NCBI RefSeq assembly: GCF_032452875.1
Contig: NC_083882.1
Coordinates: forward strand, 57,365,614 to 57,429,613
DNA length: 64,000 nucleotides
Direction: 5' to 3'
Origin: Bos javanicus
Taxonomy: Eukaryota; Chordata; Mammalia; Artiodactyla; Bovidae
The notes beneath the pieces were generated by a model. It was not told the DNA's origin. It made no database searches and saw only the letters and a program-made list of their open reading frames with translations. Shown here one piece after another: positions 34,847 through 46,290 of this stretch (the stretch's first letter is position 1; every line of letters starts with the position of its first letter). Both the position numbers and the translations under genes were made by a program.

Positions 34847-35829
34847 GAAATACGTATGTAGAGAAAATTAAAACATTTTTATTCTATAAGTACAATTTTA
34901 AAAAGTAAAGTTTCTGGGATAGAAAAATCTGAATTTTAGTCTAGTACCATTTACTAAAATTCCATCTATGTGTGGAATTTCTTGTGAATCATAGTGTATG
35001 ATGTGTGTTCTGTTGATTTGTTTTTCTTAATAGGGATTGTTTCTATTATTTCAAATTTTGTGGTTTTTTTGACAAGACTACTTATTTGTCTGAAATGGAA
35101 AAAAATATTAAAAATCATTTTCCCTCTATAACAAGTATGGCCAATAACAAGAGCTTTTATGAAAAATGGTTTTACTCTGAAATAAATTATAGTTACATAC
35201 CAAGGCTCCTTGGCTGTTTCTCTAATTAAGGAGTGTAAAGCTAGAACTTCTGAGGAAAACATGGGATCAGATAGCATCTGGACTGCTGTCTTCTAGTTTT
35301 GTATTAAAGATAGCCAAAAAAATACAGAAACACAAAAACAAGCACCACCACTGGAACCTAATAGGAAAGGTTTTCATTATTTGAAGATTTGTAGGATATG
35401 ATTAAGCCAGGAACAGACACTTGGCCTTATTAACTAACCTGCCTAATGGCCCCAAAATTGCAGAAAGGAGTTGAGCTAACTTGGTCCATGATGTAGCCTT
35501 AGTTTTGGGCTTCAGGGGTCACAGAGTCTAAGAAACTAAACACTGGCTCCCCATCTCAACAGGCACAGTCTTCTGAGTGGGCCAGAGTCATGCTCTGCCT
35601 CCTCTGCTCTTCCCCATCTGTGCCCCACTCGCTAACTTCAAAGAAAACAAATACCCAGGAAATGGGCATGGCAGTAATTGGTTGAATTCCAAATACCAAA
35701 ATTTTGATAAAAAGAAGTGTTGGGGCAGGGAGGACAGAAACTAGTAGCACCTGAGATTCTGGGATACTGGGGAGAGTTTATTTTTTCATAGACCAGGATG
35801 TCTTTAAAGAACAATAGTAGTAATTATTA
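34847..35829. other. Intron without recognisable gene
   Basis: Two minus-strand frames (34966-35277, 103 codons; 35556-35750, 64 codons) lack recognisable domains or splice support. The stretch around 35450-35770 is richer in GC. Confidence 0.4.
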
Positions 35830-36290
35830 TTTCTAAAAGATTGGAAAAAACACTTATAAAGTAGGGGTAACTTTACTATTGGTAGAGATTTAAACTGATT
35901 TAGAAGGTAGTTTGGCATTATCTGCTAAAGTTGAAAATGAGCATTCTTTGTGACTCACCAGTTTTTCTCCTAGGTACATACTAGAAATGCATGCCCAGGT
36001 GTATTTTAACATATACATGAGAATGTCTATTATAGCTTTATTTGTAATAGGCAATACTGGAAACAGCCCAAATATCCATCATTAGAAGAGAGCATAAATA
36101 ATTAATTTTTATTGTGTTCATATGGTAATATGACAGTGAAAAAATAACTACTAATGTATATGAAAATCAGGGATAAATTTCACACCCATAATATTACATG
36201 AAAGAAGCCAGACACAATAGATTGCTGATTATACATTTACATAAAGTTTAAAAAACTTAAAGAAAGTATCCTTTGAAGAAAAAGCTAAGG
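35830..36290 (+). mobile_element. Old L1 3' region, sense
   Basis: 'tagctttatttgtaataggc', 'ggaaacagcccaaatatcca' and 'tacatgaaagaagccagaca' are conserved landmarks of the L1M 3' end. Diverged, no frame. Confidence 0.75.
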
Positions 36291-37204
36291 GAAAGTGAGA
36301 TAATAATACCATAAATAACAGGATTATGATTATTTTAGAGGAGGAGGATGTGGAGGGCATAATGATTGAGAGAGAAGGTTAACGGTGTATTTATTGTTTC
36401 TTGGAATAGTTATAAAAAGGTTTGTCTTATAATTATTATGCTTTTTTATTGTACTCTTTATTTCATAGTAAATCATGTTTCATAAGTACTTGTGAAGGAT
36501 ATCTGCTTTCTTTTACTCTAGTTCCATATTCACAATAATATCCTTTGGCATATTTATCTGTTTCTGTCTATCTTTGTCCTGAGAAAGATAACATTCCAAA
36601 ATGTGGAAGGGTTCATTTGACTCATTAGAAAACAAGAAAAATTCTAACAGAAATTAATATATTGCCTGCATTTTTATCTTGTTTTCTTGTGATAATTGCT
36701 AACATTTTTAAAAACTTTGTAAAGTGAGTCAGATTATGTTGAGAGTACTCTGTATGCAATGTTCAATTTAGTCATAACAACGATCTTACAAGGTTGATAT
36801 TTTTATCTTAACTTCAAACCTATAGGAATTGAGGTTAAGCAATGAAATTAAATTACATGTCTAAGAACACAGTAAATCAAAACCCATCTGTGTCTGATCT
36901 GGATCTCAATACATTAAGCAATGTGTCATATTGCATTGTACTAACTCAAAGGTATGGTTAACAGATAATCAGCCATCACTTACAGATTAGTGACAAGATC
37001 TAATTTTGCAATGGCCTGAGAAAGGACTGCAGTAAATTGACTGAGATAATATGACCCTTAATGGCTTCTGATACCCATTAATCTGGTTTCCTCTGGCTAC
37101 ACCTTGACATTTTTTAACTCTGTAGCTCACATCTCTCCTACTGCACATGTTAGATAGCATTGTAACTAAACATTTCCTTGCCTATCACTCCATGTGAAAA
37201 TGTG
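36291..37204. other. Intron with MIR-like repeat
   Basis: 36715-36950 ('aacgatcttacaaggttgat', 'aattgaggttaagcaatgaa', 'catgtctaagaacacagtaa') reads as a + strand MIR. The rest is unassigned and AT-rich. Confidence 0.5.
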
Positions 37205-37390
37205 AAAGTTTTAGTCTCTCAGTTGTGTCTGCCTCTTTGTGACCCCATGGACTATAGCCTGCCAGGCTTTTCTGTCCATGAGATTTCCTAGTCAAGAATA
37301 CTGGAGTGGATTGCCATTTCCTTCTCCAGTGGATCTTCCCAACCCAGGGATCGAACCCACGTCTCTTGCGTCTTCTACATTGCAGGCAGA
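37205..37390 (-). mobile_element. Bov-tA SINE, antisense, truncated
   Basis: 'gtgaccccatggactatagc', 'aagaatactggagtggattg' and 'gatcttcccaacccagggat', ending at 'cattgcaggcaga'. The tRNA head beyond this is missing. Confidence 0.88.
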
Positions 37391-38092
37391 TATTATATGT
37401 ATGCTAAAATCAGAAAATATTCAGTGTCTCCTTATTTTCATCCCTGGAGTTTAGCACAGCACCAGCACACATTAGGTGTTCAATAAATCCTTGTTAGATC
37501 AACAAGAATTAATGTTAGGAAAAATATACATTTCACAAGCAGTTGCTGTCATAATTTTATTTGAAGAATACCCTAAAATGCGTTCTTATGCAAATAAGCA
37601 GGCTTTATTGCTATTTGGCAAATGGGCTAAAATGTTTGCAAACCTGAGTCATAACTTGCACATTCTTAAGATCTTCTTTAGGAAGTTGAGCTTTTTTGAA
37701 AGTCCCTGTGCTTCATAGTTTGCAATGCCTTAAATAATTAAGTGGTTTTCAAAATTGTTGAAAGATTAGGTACCTGATGGATGATCTGCATCCAGCTTCT
37801 CTGAGAGAAGCTGATTTTATTCTGTCTTCTGGGAAAAATAAACATGAAAAATTTGGTGTTAAATTGGATGCATTCCACGTTGTAATTGGAAAGCATTTCA
37901 CTGTTCTAAATGAGTCTTGATTTTATGTATGAACAACCATTATTATATCAAACAAAGAAGTTCTTTTGGCGTCTAGATACAATGATATATCTAAAAAAGT
38001 TCCTGTCAATTCTGCATTTAGGCAACATATTTGAACATGGGTTAATAAACATCTTGGTTAATGGTTGACATGTATGTATTAAAATATAATAC
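37391..38092. other. Intron with L2/MIR tail-like patch
   Basis: 37440-37500 ('cagcaccagcacacattagg', 'gttcaataaatccttgttag') is an old repeat tail. The 80-codon frame at 37476-37718 has no known similarity. Confidence 0.4.
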
Positions 38093-38304
38093 ATGTGTGC
38101 ATACTCAGTTGTGTCTGACTCTTTGTGACCCTGTGGACTGTAGTCTACCATGCACTTCTATTCATGGAATTTTTCAGGCAAAAATATTAGAGTGGATTGC
38201 CATTTCCTTCTCCAGGAGATCTTCCCAACCCAGGGATCAAACTTGCGTCTTTTCCATCTCTGCACTGGCAAGTGGATTCTTTACCACTGATCCACCAGGA
38301 AGCG
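38093..38304 (-). mobile_element. Bov-tA SINE, antisense, with TSD
   Basis: A full Bov-tA reversed ('actcagttgtgtctgactct' to 'ctgatccaccaggaagcg'). The perfect 13-bp duplication taaaatataatac lies at 38080-38092 and 38305-38317. Confidence 0.93.
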
Positions 38305-38400
38305 TAAAATATAATACTCTAAGCTTAAATTATGTAGAACCTATGTTGTGTTCTCTATACATAATTCAGAAGAGGTTTCCAAATCTTACCATATTTCTTT

Positions 38401-41070
38401 TTTTTTCTTTCTTTTTTTAAAAATTAATTTATTTATTATAATCGGAGGCTAATTACTTTACAATATTGTAGTGGTTTTTGCCATACATTGACATGAATCA
38501 GCCATGGGTGTACATGTGTTCCCCATCCTGAACCCCCCTCCCACCTTCCTCCCCATCCCATCCCTCAGGGTCAATCCAGTGCACCAGCCCTGAGCACTTT
38601 GTCTCATGCATTGAACCTGGACTGGTGATCTATTTCATATATGATAATATACATATTGTAATGCTATTCTCTCAAATCATCCCACCCTCACCTTCTCCCA
38701 CAGAGTCCAAAAGTCTGCTTTTACCTCTGTGTCTCTTTTGCTGTCTCACATATAGGGTCATCATTACCATCTTTCTAAATTCCATATAAATGCATTAATA
38801 TACTATATTGGTTTTTTCTTTCTGACTTTCTTCACTCTGTATAATAGGCTCCAGTTTTGTCCACCTCATTAGAATTGATTCAAATGCATTCTTTTTAATA
38901 GCTGCATAATATTCCATTGTGTATATGTACCAGACTTTCTTTTACATTCATCTGCCAGTGGACATCTAGGTTGCTTCCATGTCCCGGCTATTGTAAACAG
39001 TACTGAGATGAACACTGGGGTACACGTGTCTCTCAGTTCTGGTTCCCTCTGTATGTATGCCCAGCAGTGGGATTGCTGGGTCATATGGCAGTTCTATTTC
39101 CGGTTTTTAAAGGAATCTCCACACTGTTTTCCGTAGTGGCTGTACTTGTTTGCATTCCCACCAACAGTGTAAGAGGGTTCCCTTTTCTCCACACCCTCCA
39201 GCATTTATTGTTTGTAGACTTTTTGATAGCAGCCATTCTGACCAGTGTGAGATGGTACCTCATTGTGGTTTTGATTTGCATTTCTCTGATAATGAGTGAT
39301 GTTGAGCATCTTTTCATGTGTTTGTTAGCCATCTGTATGTCTTCTTTGGAGAAATGTCTGTTTAGTTCTTTGGCTTGTTTTTTGATTGGGTCGTTTATTT
39401 TTCTGGAATTGAGCTGCAGGAGTTACTTGTATATTTTTGAGATTAATTCTTTGTCAGTTGTTTTGTTTGCTATTATTTTCTCCCATTCTGAAGGCTGTCT
39501 TTTCACCTTGCTTAGAGTTTCCTTCGTTCTGCAAAAGCTTTTAAGTTTAATTAGGCCCCATTTGTTTATTTTTGCTTTTATTTCCATTACTCTGGGAGGT
39601 GGGTCATAGAGCATCCTGCTATGATTTATGTCAGAGAGTGTTTTGCCTATGTTTTCCTCTAGGAGTTTTATAGTTTCTGGTCTTACATTTAGATCTTTAA
39701 TCCATTTTGAGTTTATTTTTGTGTATGGTGTTAGAAAGTGTTGTAGTTTCATTCTTTTACAAGTGGTTGACCAGTTTTCCCAGCACCACTTGTTAAAGAG
39801 ATTGTCTTTTCTCCATTGTATATTCTTGCCTCCTTTGTCAAAGATAAGGTGTCCATATGTGCGTGGATTAATCTCTGGGCTTTCTATTTTGTTCTATTGA
39901 TCTATATTTCTGTCTTTGTGCCGATACCATACTGTCTTGATGACTGTAGCTTTGTAGTATAGCCTGAAGTCAGGCAGGTTGATTCCTCCAGTTCCATTCT
40001 TCTTTCTCAAGATTGCTTTGGCTATTTGAGGTTTTTTGTATTTCCATACAAATTGTGAAATTATTTGTTCCAGCTCTGTGAAAAATACCGTTGGTAGCTT
40101 AATAGGGATTGCAATGAATTTATAGATTGATTTGGGTAGTATACTCATTTTCACTATATTGATTCTTCAGATCCATGAACACGGTATATTTCTCCATCTA
40201 TTTGTGTCATCTTTGATTTCTTTCATCAGTGTTTTATAGTTTTCTATATATAGGTCTTTTGTTTATTTAGGTAGATTTATTCCTAAGTATTTTATTCTTT
40301 TCATTGCAATGGTGAATGGAATTGTTTCCTTAATTTCTTTCTGTTTTCTCATTGTTAGTGTATACAAATGCAAGGAATTTCTGTGTGTTAACTTTATATC
40401 CTGCAACTTTATTATATTCATTGATTAGCTCTAGTAATTATCTGGTGGTATTTTTAGGGTTTTCTATATATAGGATCATGTCATTTGCAAACAGTGAGAG
40501 TTTTGCTTCTTATTTTCCAAATTGGATTCCTTTTATTACTTTTTCTTCTCTGATTGCTGTGGCTAAAACTTCCAAAACTATGTTGAATAGTAGTGGTGAG
40601 AGTGAACACCCTTGTCTCATTCCTGACTTTAGGGGAAATGCTTTCAATTTTTCACCATTGAGGATAATGTTTGCTGTGGGTTTATCATAATTGGCCTTTA
40701 TTGTGTTCAGGTATGTATCTTCTATGCCTGATTTCTTGAGGGTTTAATCATAAATGGATGTTGAATTTTGTCAAAGGCTTTCTCTGCATCTATTGAGATG
40801 ATCATAAGGTTTTTATTTTTCATTTGTTAATGTGGTGTATTACATTGACTGATTTGCAAATACTGAAGAATTCTTGCATCCCTGGGATAAAGCCCACCTG
40901 TTCATGATGTATGATCTTTTTAATATGTTGTTGGATTCTGTTTGCTAGAATTTTGTTAAGGATTTTTACATCTATGTTCATCAGTAATATTGGCCTGTAG
41001 TTTTCTTTTTTTGTGGCATCTTTGTATGGTTTTGGTATTAGGGTGATGGTGGCCTCATAGAATGAGTTTG
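38401..41070 (-). mobile_element. L1 LINE, 5'-truncated, antisense, with TSD
   Basis: About 2.67 kb of L1 on the minus strand: poly-A as a T-rich tract at the left, 3' UTR to about 39050, then the C-terminal part of ORF2, and truncation in ORF2 at 41070. Flanks cttaccatatttcttt (38385-38400) and cttgccatatttcttt (41071-41086) form a 16-bp duplication with one mismatch. Its minus-strand start AAAG fits L1 endonuclease cleavage. Stops interrupt ORF2, so it cannot move. L1 of this kind encodes endonuclease and reverse transcriptase for target-primed insertion. Confidence 0.95.
39423..40154 (-). pseudogene. L1 ORF2 C-terminal relic
   Basis: Open remnants at 39423-39752 (109 codons, 'IKDLNVRPETIKLLEEN', 'KTLSDIN') and 39894-40154 (86 codons, 'FFTELEQIISQFVWKYKKP') match the C-terminal portion of mammalian L1 ORF2. 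They lie within the antisense L1 and stops separate them. The catalytic RT core lies farther upstream and is mostly truncated away. Confidence 0.9.
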
Positions 41071-41086
41071 CTTGCCATATTTCTTT

Positions 41087-41547
41087 ATCATCACTTTGAA
41101 AACTACTTTTCTTTTTTGCCTGATCAATTGGTCAAACTCTTTATTCATGATTTAGAATCATAGAATAATTAGATACCAAACTAGAATCCTAGTAACTCTA
41201 GTTAATAGAGTTTGATTGTGAACATGTTTACAAAGATACAAGAACTGTTAATATTACCTAAGGTCACTTATTATAAAAACATAAAATATGTAGTTTTTTT
41301 TAAATTTTCAAATTGTAAGTTGATTCTATGGAAGAGTTTAACATTTATTTTGCTTAATCTTAGAGTAATGAATAATAACTATCAGAGTTCCACTTTCTTA
41401 AAATTGGAAAAGCACATAAAATATTTTAAAAGCTATCTTACTATCTCATAATTTTCCTACAAAACAATCATTTGATTTCTAGATCATCTCATTGAAAGAT
41501 TTTACCTTCACCTGGACTAAATATGTTATTATTAATTTAAGGTCAGG
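41087..41547. other. Short intron segment between two LINE insertions
   Basis: AT-rich and unassigned. A 79-codon frame at 41212-41451 has no similarity I recognise. Confidence 0.4.
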
Positions 41548-41559
41548 TGATACTTAATA

Positions 41560-43845
41560 GCAAACACTCTCTTCCAACAACACAAGAGAAGACTCTACAC
41601 ATGGACATCACCAGATGGTCAACACCGAAATCAGATTGATTATATTCTTTGCAGCCAAAGATGAAGAAGCTCTATACAGTCAACAAAAACAAGACCAGGA
41701 GCTGACTGTGGCTCAGATCATGAACTCCTTATTGCCAAATTCAGACTGAAATTGAAGAAAGTAGGGAAAACCACTAGACCATTTAGGTATGACCTAAATC
41801 AAATCCCTTATGATTCTACAGTGGAAGTGAGAAATAGATTTAAGGGCCTATATCTGGTAGACAGAGTGCCTGATGAACTATGGAATGAGGTTTGTGACAT
41901 TGTACTGGAGACAGGGATCAAGACCATCCCCATGTAAAAGAAATGCAAAAAAAGCAAAATGGCTGTCTGGGGAGGCCTTACAAATAGCTGTGAAAAGAAG
42001 TGAAGCAAAAAGCAAAGGAGAAAACGAAAGATATAAGCATCTGAATGCAGAGTTCCAAAGAATAGCAAGAAGAGATAAGAAAGCCTTCCTCAGTGATCAA
42101 TGTAAAGAAATAGAGGAAACAACAGAATGGGAAAGACTAGAGATCTCAAGAAAATTAGAGATACCAAAGGAACATTTCATGCAAAGATGGGCTCGATAAA
42201 GGACAGAAATGGTATGGACCTAACAGAAGCAGAAGATATTAAGAAGAGGTGGCAATACACAGAAGAACTGTACAAAAAGATCTTCACGACCCAGATAATC
42301 ACGATGGTGTGATCACTGACCTAGAGCCAGACATCCTGGAATGTGAAGTCAAGTGGGCCTTAGAAAGCATCACTACGAACAAAGCTAGTGGAGGTGATGG
42401 AATTCCAGTTGAGCTATTTCAAATCCTGAAAGATGATGCTGTGAAACTGTTGCATTCAATATGCCAGCAAATTTGGAAAATTCAGCAGTGGCCACAGGAC
42501 TGGAAAAGGTCAGTTTTCATTCCAATCCCAAAGAAAGGCAATGCCAAAGAATGCTCAAACTACTGCACAATTGCACTCATCTCACACGCTAGTAAAGTAA
42601 TGCTCAAAAATCTCCAAGCCAGGCTTCAGCAATATGTGAACTATGAACTTCCTGATGTTCAAGCTGGTTTTAGAAAAGGCAGAGTAACCAGAGATCAAAT
42701 TGCCAACATCTCCTGGATCATGGAAAAAGCAGGAGAGTTCCAGAAAAACATCTATTTCTGCTTTATTGACTATGCCATAGCCTTTGACTGTGTGGATCAC
42801 AATAAACTGTGGAAAATTCTTCAAGAGATGGGAATACCAGACCACCTGACCTGCCTCTTGAGAAACCTGTATGCAGGTCAGGAAGCAACAGTTAGAACTG
42901 GACATGGAACAACAGACTGGTTCCGAATAAGAAAAGGAGTACGTCAGGCTGTATATTGTCACCCTGCTTATTTAACTTATATGCAGAGTCCATCATGAGA
43001 AACGTTGGACTTGAAGAAACACAAGCTGGAATCAAGATTGCCGGGAGAAATATCAATAACCTGAGATATGCAGATGACACCACCCTTATGGCAGAAAGTG
43101 AAGAAGAACTAAAGAGCCTCTTGATGAAAGTGAAAATGGAGAGTGAAAAAGTTGGCTTAAAGCTCAACATTCAGAGAACGAAGATCAAGCCATCCGGTCC
43201 CATCACTTCATGGGAAATAGATGGAGAAACAGTGGAAACAGTGTCAGACTTTATTTTTGGGCTCCAAAATCACTGCAGATGGTGACTGCAGCCATGAAAT
43301 TAAAAGACGCTTACTCCTTGGAAGGAAAGTTATGACCAACCTAGATAGCATATTGAAAAGCAGAGATATTACTTTGCCAACAAAGGTCCGTCTAGTCAAG
43401 GCTATGGTTTTTCCTGTGGTCGCATATGGATGTAAGAGTTGGACTGTGAAGAAGCCTGAGCACCAAAGAATTGATGCTTTTGATCTGTGGTGTTGGAGAA
43501 GACTCTTGAGAGTCCCTTGGACTGCACGGAAATCCAACCGGTCCATTCTGAAGGAGATCAGCCCTGCGATTTCTTTGGAGGGAATGATGCTGAAGCTGAA
43601 ACTCCAGTACTTCGGCCACCTCATGCGAAGAGTTGACTCATTGGAAGAGACTGATGCTGGGAGGGATTGGGGGGAGGAGGAGAAGGGAATGACAGAGGAT
43701 GAGATGGTTGGATGGCATCACTGACTCAATGCACGTGAGTCTGAGTGAACTCCAGGAGTTGGTGATGGACAAGGAGGCCTGGTGTGCTGCAGTTCATGGG
43801 GTCGCAAAGTGTCGGACACGACTGAGCGACTGAAGTGAACTGAAA
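41560..43845 (+). mobile_element. BovB LINE, 5'-truncated, perfect 12-bp TSD
   Basis: A 2.29-kb BovB insertion in the ANO3 sense direction. It starts late in the endonuclease region ('actctcttccaacaacacaa') and runs through RT to the canonical 3' end ('cggacacgactgagcgactg'). The duplication tgatacttaata at 41548-41559 and 43846-43857 is perfect. It is the least decayed BovB here, with a few small deletions breaking the frame, so it is probably the youngest. Confidence 0.96.
42249..43724 (+). pseudogene. BovB reverse transcriptase, broken by small indels
   Basis: The 249-codon frame at 42249-42998 holds the RT fingers and palm: 'SGGDGIPVELFQIL' near residues 47-60 and motif A 'CFIDYAIAFDCVDHN' at about 171-185. 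A one-base loss near 42950 shifts the frame. The sequence continues at 42956-43285 with 'SPCLFNLYAES' and the catalytic 'RYADDTTL' box (about 43064-43087). A further two-base loss near 43257 leads to the third piece, 43221-43724, covering the C-terminus. RT catalytic Asp residues are present, but the chain cannot be made as one protein. This is a retrotransposon relic, not a host gene. Confidence 0.92.
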
Positions 43846-43857
43846 TGATACTTAATA

Positions 43858-44219
43858 CTAGACTAGTATTAAGAGGATTGTATACTTTAGGCAAAACAAA
43901 ATGCAGAGGAAAAATTTTATATAACCTTATTTTAACTCCTTATTTATATTATCATGGGGATGCCTGGAAGCAGTGGGTCATATGTATAAAACAAAGTGCA
44001 AGCCAGGGCTTTTGCAATTCTGCTATAATTTTGTGATCAATCATCTTATTCTAATTTGATTTGTGTTAATGTTGGAGGAAAGAGGATGAGAAATTATTAC
44101 ATGATCTTTTAATGGCATTATATTTTTGAGGTAATTCCTGTGTGGATACACATTACTATTCATTATTCCATTCTTTCCATTCCCTTATTTTCTTCTATCC
44201 TTCCTTCCTTCTTCCCATA
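43858..44219. other. Intron without recognisable gene
   Basis: AT-rich and unassigned. A pyrimidine-rich (CCTT)n-like tract occurs near 44199-44215. Confidence 0.4.
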
Positions 44220-45480
44220 AATATTTTGATGCCTACTATGTGTCTGGCTCTGAGTTAGATATGTGAAATATTCTGTGAACAAAAGAGTAAGAAATTATTT
44301 ACCTTTGTAAAATTTATATTCTAATAGAATAAGGTAGACAATAAAAAGATAACAAATAAATAATTTAGTGTTATATAACATGTTGGAAGCAAAGCTATGA
44401 CCAACCTAGAGAGCATATTAGAAAGCATTGAGAGATAATACTTTGCCAACAAAGGTCCATCTAGTCAAAGCTATAATTTTTCCAGTAGTTATATTTGGAT
44501 GTGAGAGTTGGACTATAAAGAAAGCTGGGTGCTGAAGAATTGATGCTTTTCAACTGTGGTGTTGGAGAAGACTCTTGAGATTCCCTTGGAATGCAAGGAG
44601 ATAAACCAGTCAGTCCTAAAGGAGATCAGTCCTGGGTGTTCATTGAAAGGACTGATGATGAAGCTGAAGCTCCCATACTTTAGCCACCTGATACGGCGAA
44701 CTAACTCATTGGAGTTCAGACCCTGATGCTGGGAAAGATTGAAGGCAGGAGGAAAAGGGGATGACAGAGGTTGAGATGGTTGGATGGTATCACCGACTCG
44801 ATGGACATGAGTTTGAGCAAGCTCTGTGTGTTGGTGATGGACAGGGAAGCCTGACATGCTGCAGTCCATGGGGTTGCAAAGAGTCGGACATGACTGAGCA
44901 ACTGAACTGAACTGAACATGCTGAAATTTAACAATCGTTAAGAAAAATAGGTTAAGGAAAGTAGGATCAAGAGTGGAGTATAATGGAAAACAGCTGAAGG
45001 GTCTCGAAGAGAGGAGTTACATAATGTAATTTATAATGTGGAGGATCACTCAAGTGTCTTAACTGTCATGCTGAGAATAGATTTTAGAGAAGGAAAGTTA
45101 GAAGCTAAGAGATGAGTCAGACTATTGTGATAATGTCGTCAATAGATGACATATCTTAGAACAGAGTAGTGATGAAGATGTTAGAAAGTGATCAGATTCT
45201 AAATATATTTTGAAGAATGTTCTAATGATTTGCATGTTAGATGGGTGAAAATAGAGGGAACAAAGATGACTCTAGATTTTTGATCTGAGCAATTTAAAGA
45301 ATAGGTTTGCAGCCAATCAAAATAACAAGGGTTTGGGGGAACATTTGCTTAGATAAGATAAGGAATTCCATTTTAGACAGTCAGCTTTGATATGTCCATT
45401 AGACATCCAAGTGAAATCTCTGGAGTGGTGGAGGCAAAAGCATTCTAAAGTCTGAAGTTAATTATGTCTTCTCCAGCTAT
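44220..45480 (+). mobile_element. L2-like LINE split by BovB
   Basis: 'gatgcctactatgtgtctgg' and 'gtagacaataaaaagataac' before the BovB fragment, and 'agactattgtgataatgtcg' and 'gcagccaatcaaaataacaa' after it, fit one old L2-like element in the + direction. The internal interruption is 44390-44925. Confidence 0.5.
44390..44925 (+). mobile_element. BovB 3' fragment nested in older repeat
   Basis: From 'gctatgaccaacctagagag' to the tail 'gagcaactgaactgaactga'. A short duplication, aacatg, is seen at both ends (about 44377 and 44922). The frame is broken. Confidence 0.9.
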
Positions 45481-45814
45481 TAATCCTCAGTATCTCTACC
45501 CTATAGGAACTATAAATCATAGGCCTTTTGAGGGGTTAGCCTTCTATTACTGCCAAACCCCAGACCTAGTAATGTGCACCTAAATATGCTTGTCTTTTTC
45601 AATATAGTTGTCAAGACCACCATCAAAGAGGTGAGAGTTCTAGTTTCACTATTTCCTTTTCCATGACATCTGGGATGTAACTTAACCTTTTTGGCTTCTA
45701 TGTACTCATGTCAGTATCTACCTTAAAGAATTATGAGAATAAATCACTTGGCACATTGCATGGTATTATAGTAAATTGTCAGTTAGTGATAGCTATTATT
45801 ATCATCATTATTAT
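45481..45814. other. Intron with MIR-like patch
   Basis: 45660-45810 ('ggatgtaacttaaccttttt', 'ggcacattgcatggtattat') follows MIR order, diverged, and ends in an (ATT)n-like tract. Confidence 0.5.
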
Positions 45815-46018
45815 GGGCTTCCCTGGTGGCTCAGATGGTAAAGAATCCACCTGCGATGCAGGAGACCTGGATTTGATCCCTGTGTTGGGAAGATCCCCTG
45901 GAGGAGAACATGGCAACCCACTCCAGTATTCTTGTATAGAGAATCTCCAAGGACAGAGGAGCCTGGCGGGCTACAATCCATGGGGTTGCAATGAGTCAGA
46001 CACGACTGAGCGACTAAA
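45815..46018 (+). mobile_element. Bov-tA SINE
   Basis: Complete tRNA-headed copy: 'gggcttccctggtggctcag' to 'cagacacgactgagcgac'. It forms an inverted pair with the SINE 160 bp downstream. Confidence 0.92.
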
Positions 46019-46181
46019 CGCAGCACACGTTATGCAACTACAGGGCAGTGTGTGACTCTACTTGAGTTGTTACTTAGTCACTTTATAGTATCCAATAAAG
46101 TAATCCTGGGACTCTCAAGACCTTTTTATTCACTGGAGAAAAGAATGTCTAAAGTCTTCTTGTCCTTGAGCCTGAAAGTTT

Positions 46182-46290
46182 CTGCTGCTGCTAAGTTACT
46201 CCAGTTGTGTCCAACTCTGTGTGACCCCATAGATGACAGCCCACCAGGCTCCTCTGTCCCTGGGATTTTCCAGGCAAGAATACTGGAGTC
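46182..46290 (-). mobile_element. BovA SINE, antisense, truncated
   Basis: A short (GCT)n start, 'gtgaccccatagatgacagc' and 'gattttccaggcaagaatac', then stops at 'actggagt'. Monomeric fragment. Confidence 0.88.

Noticed and set aside
39067..39609. 180-codon plus-strand frame rich in hydrophobic residues
   Set aside because: It is the antisense of L1 ORF2, which routinely gives hydrophobic chance frames on the opposite strand.
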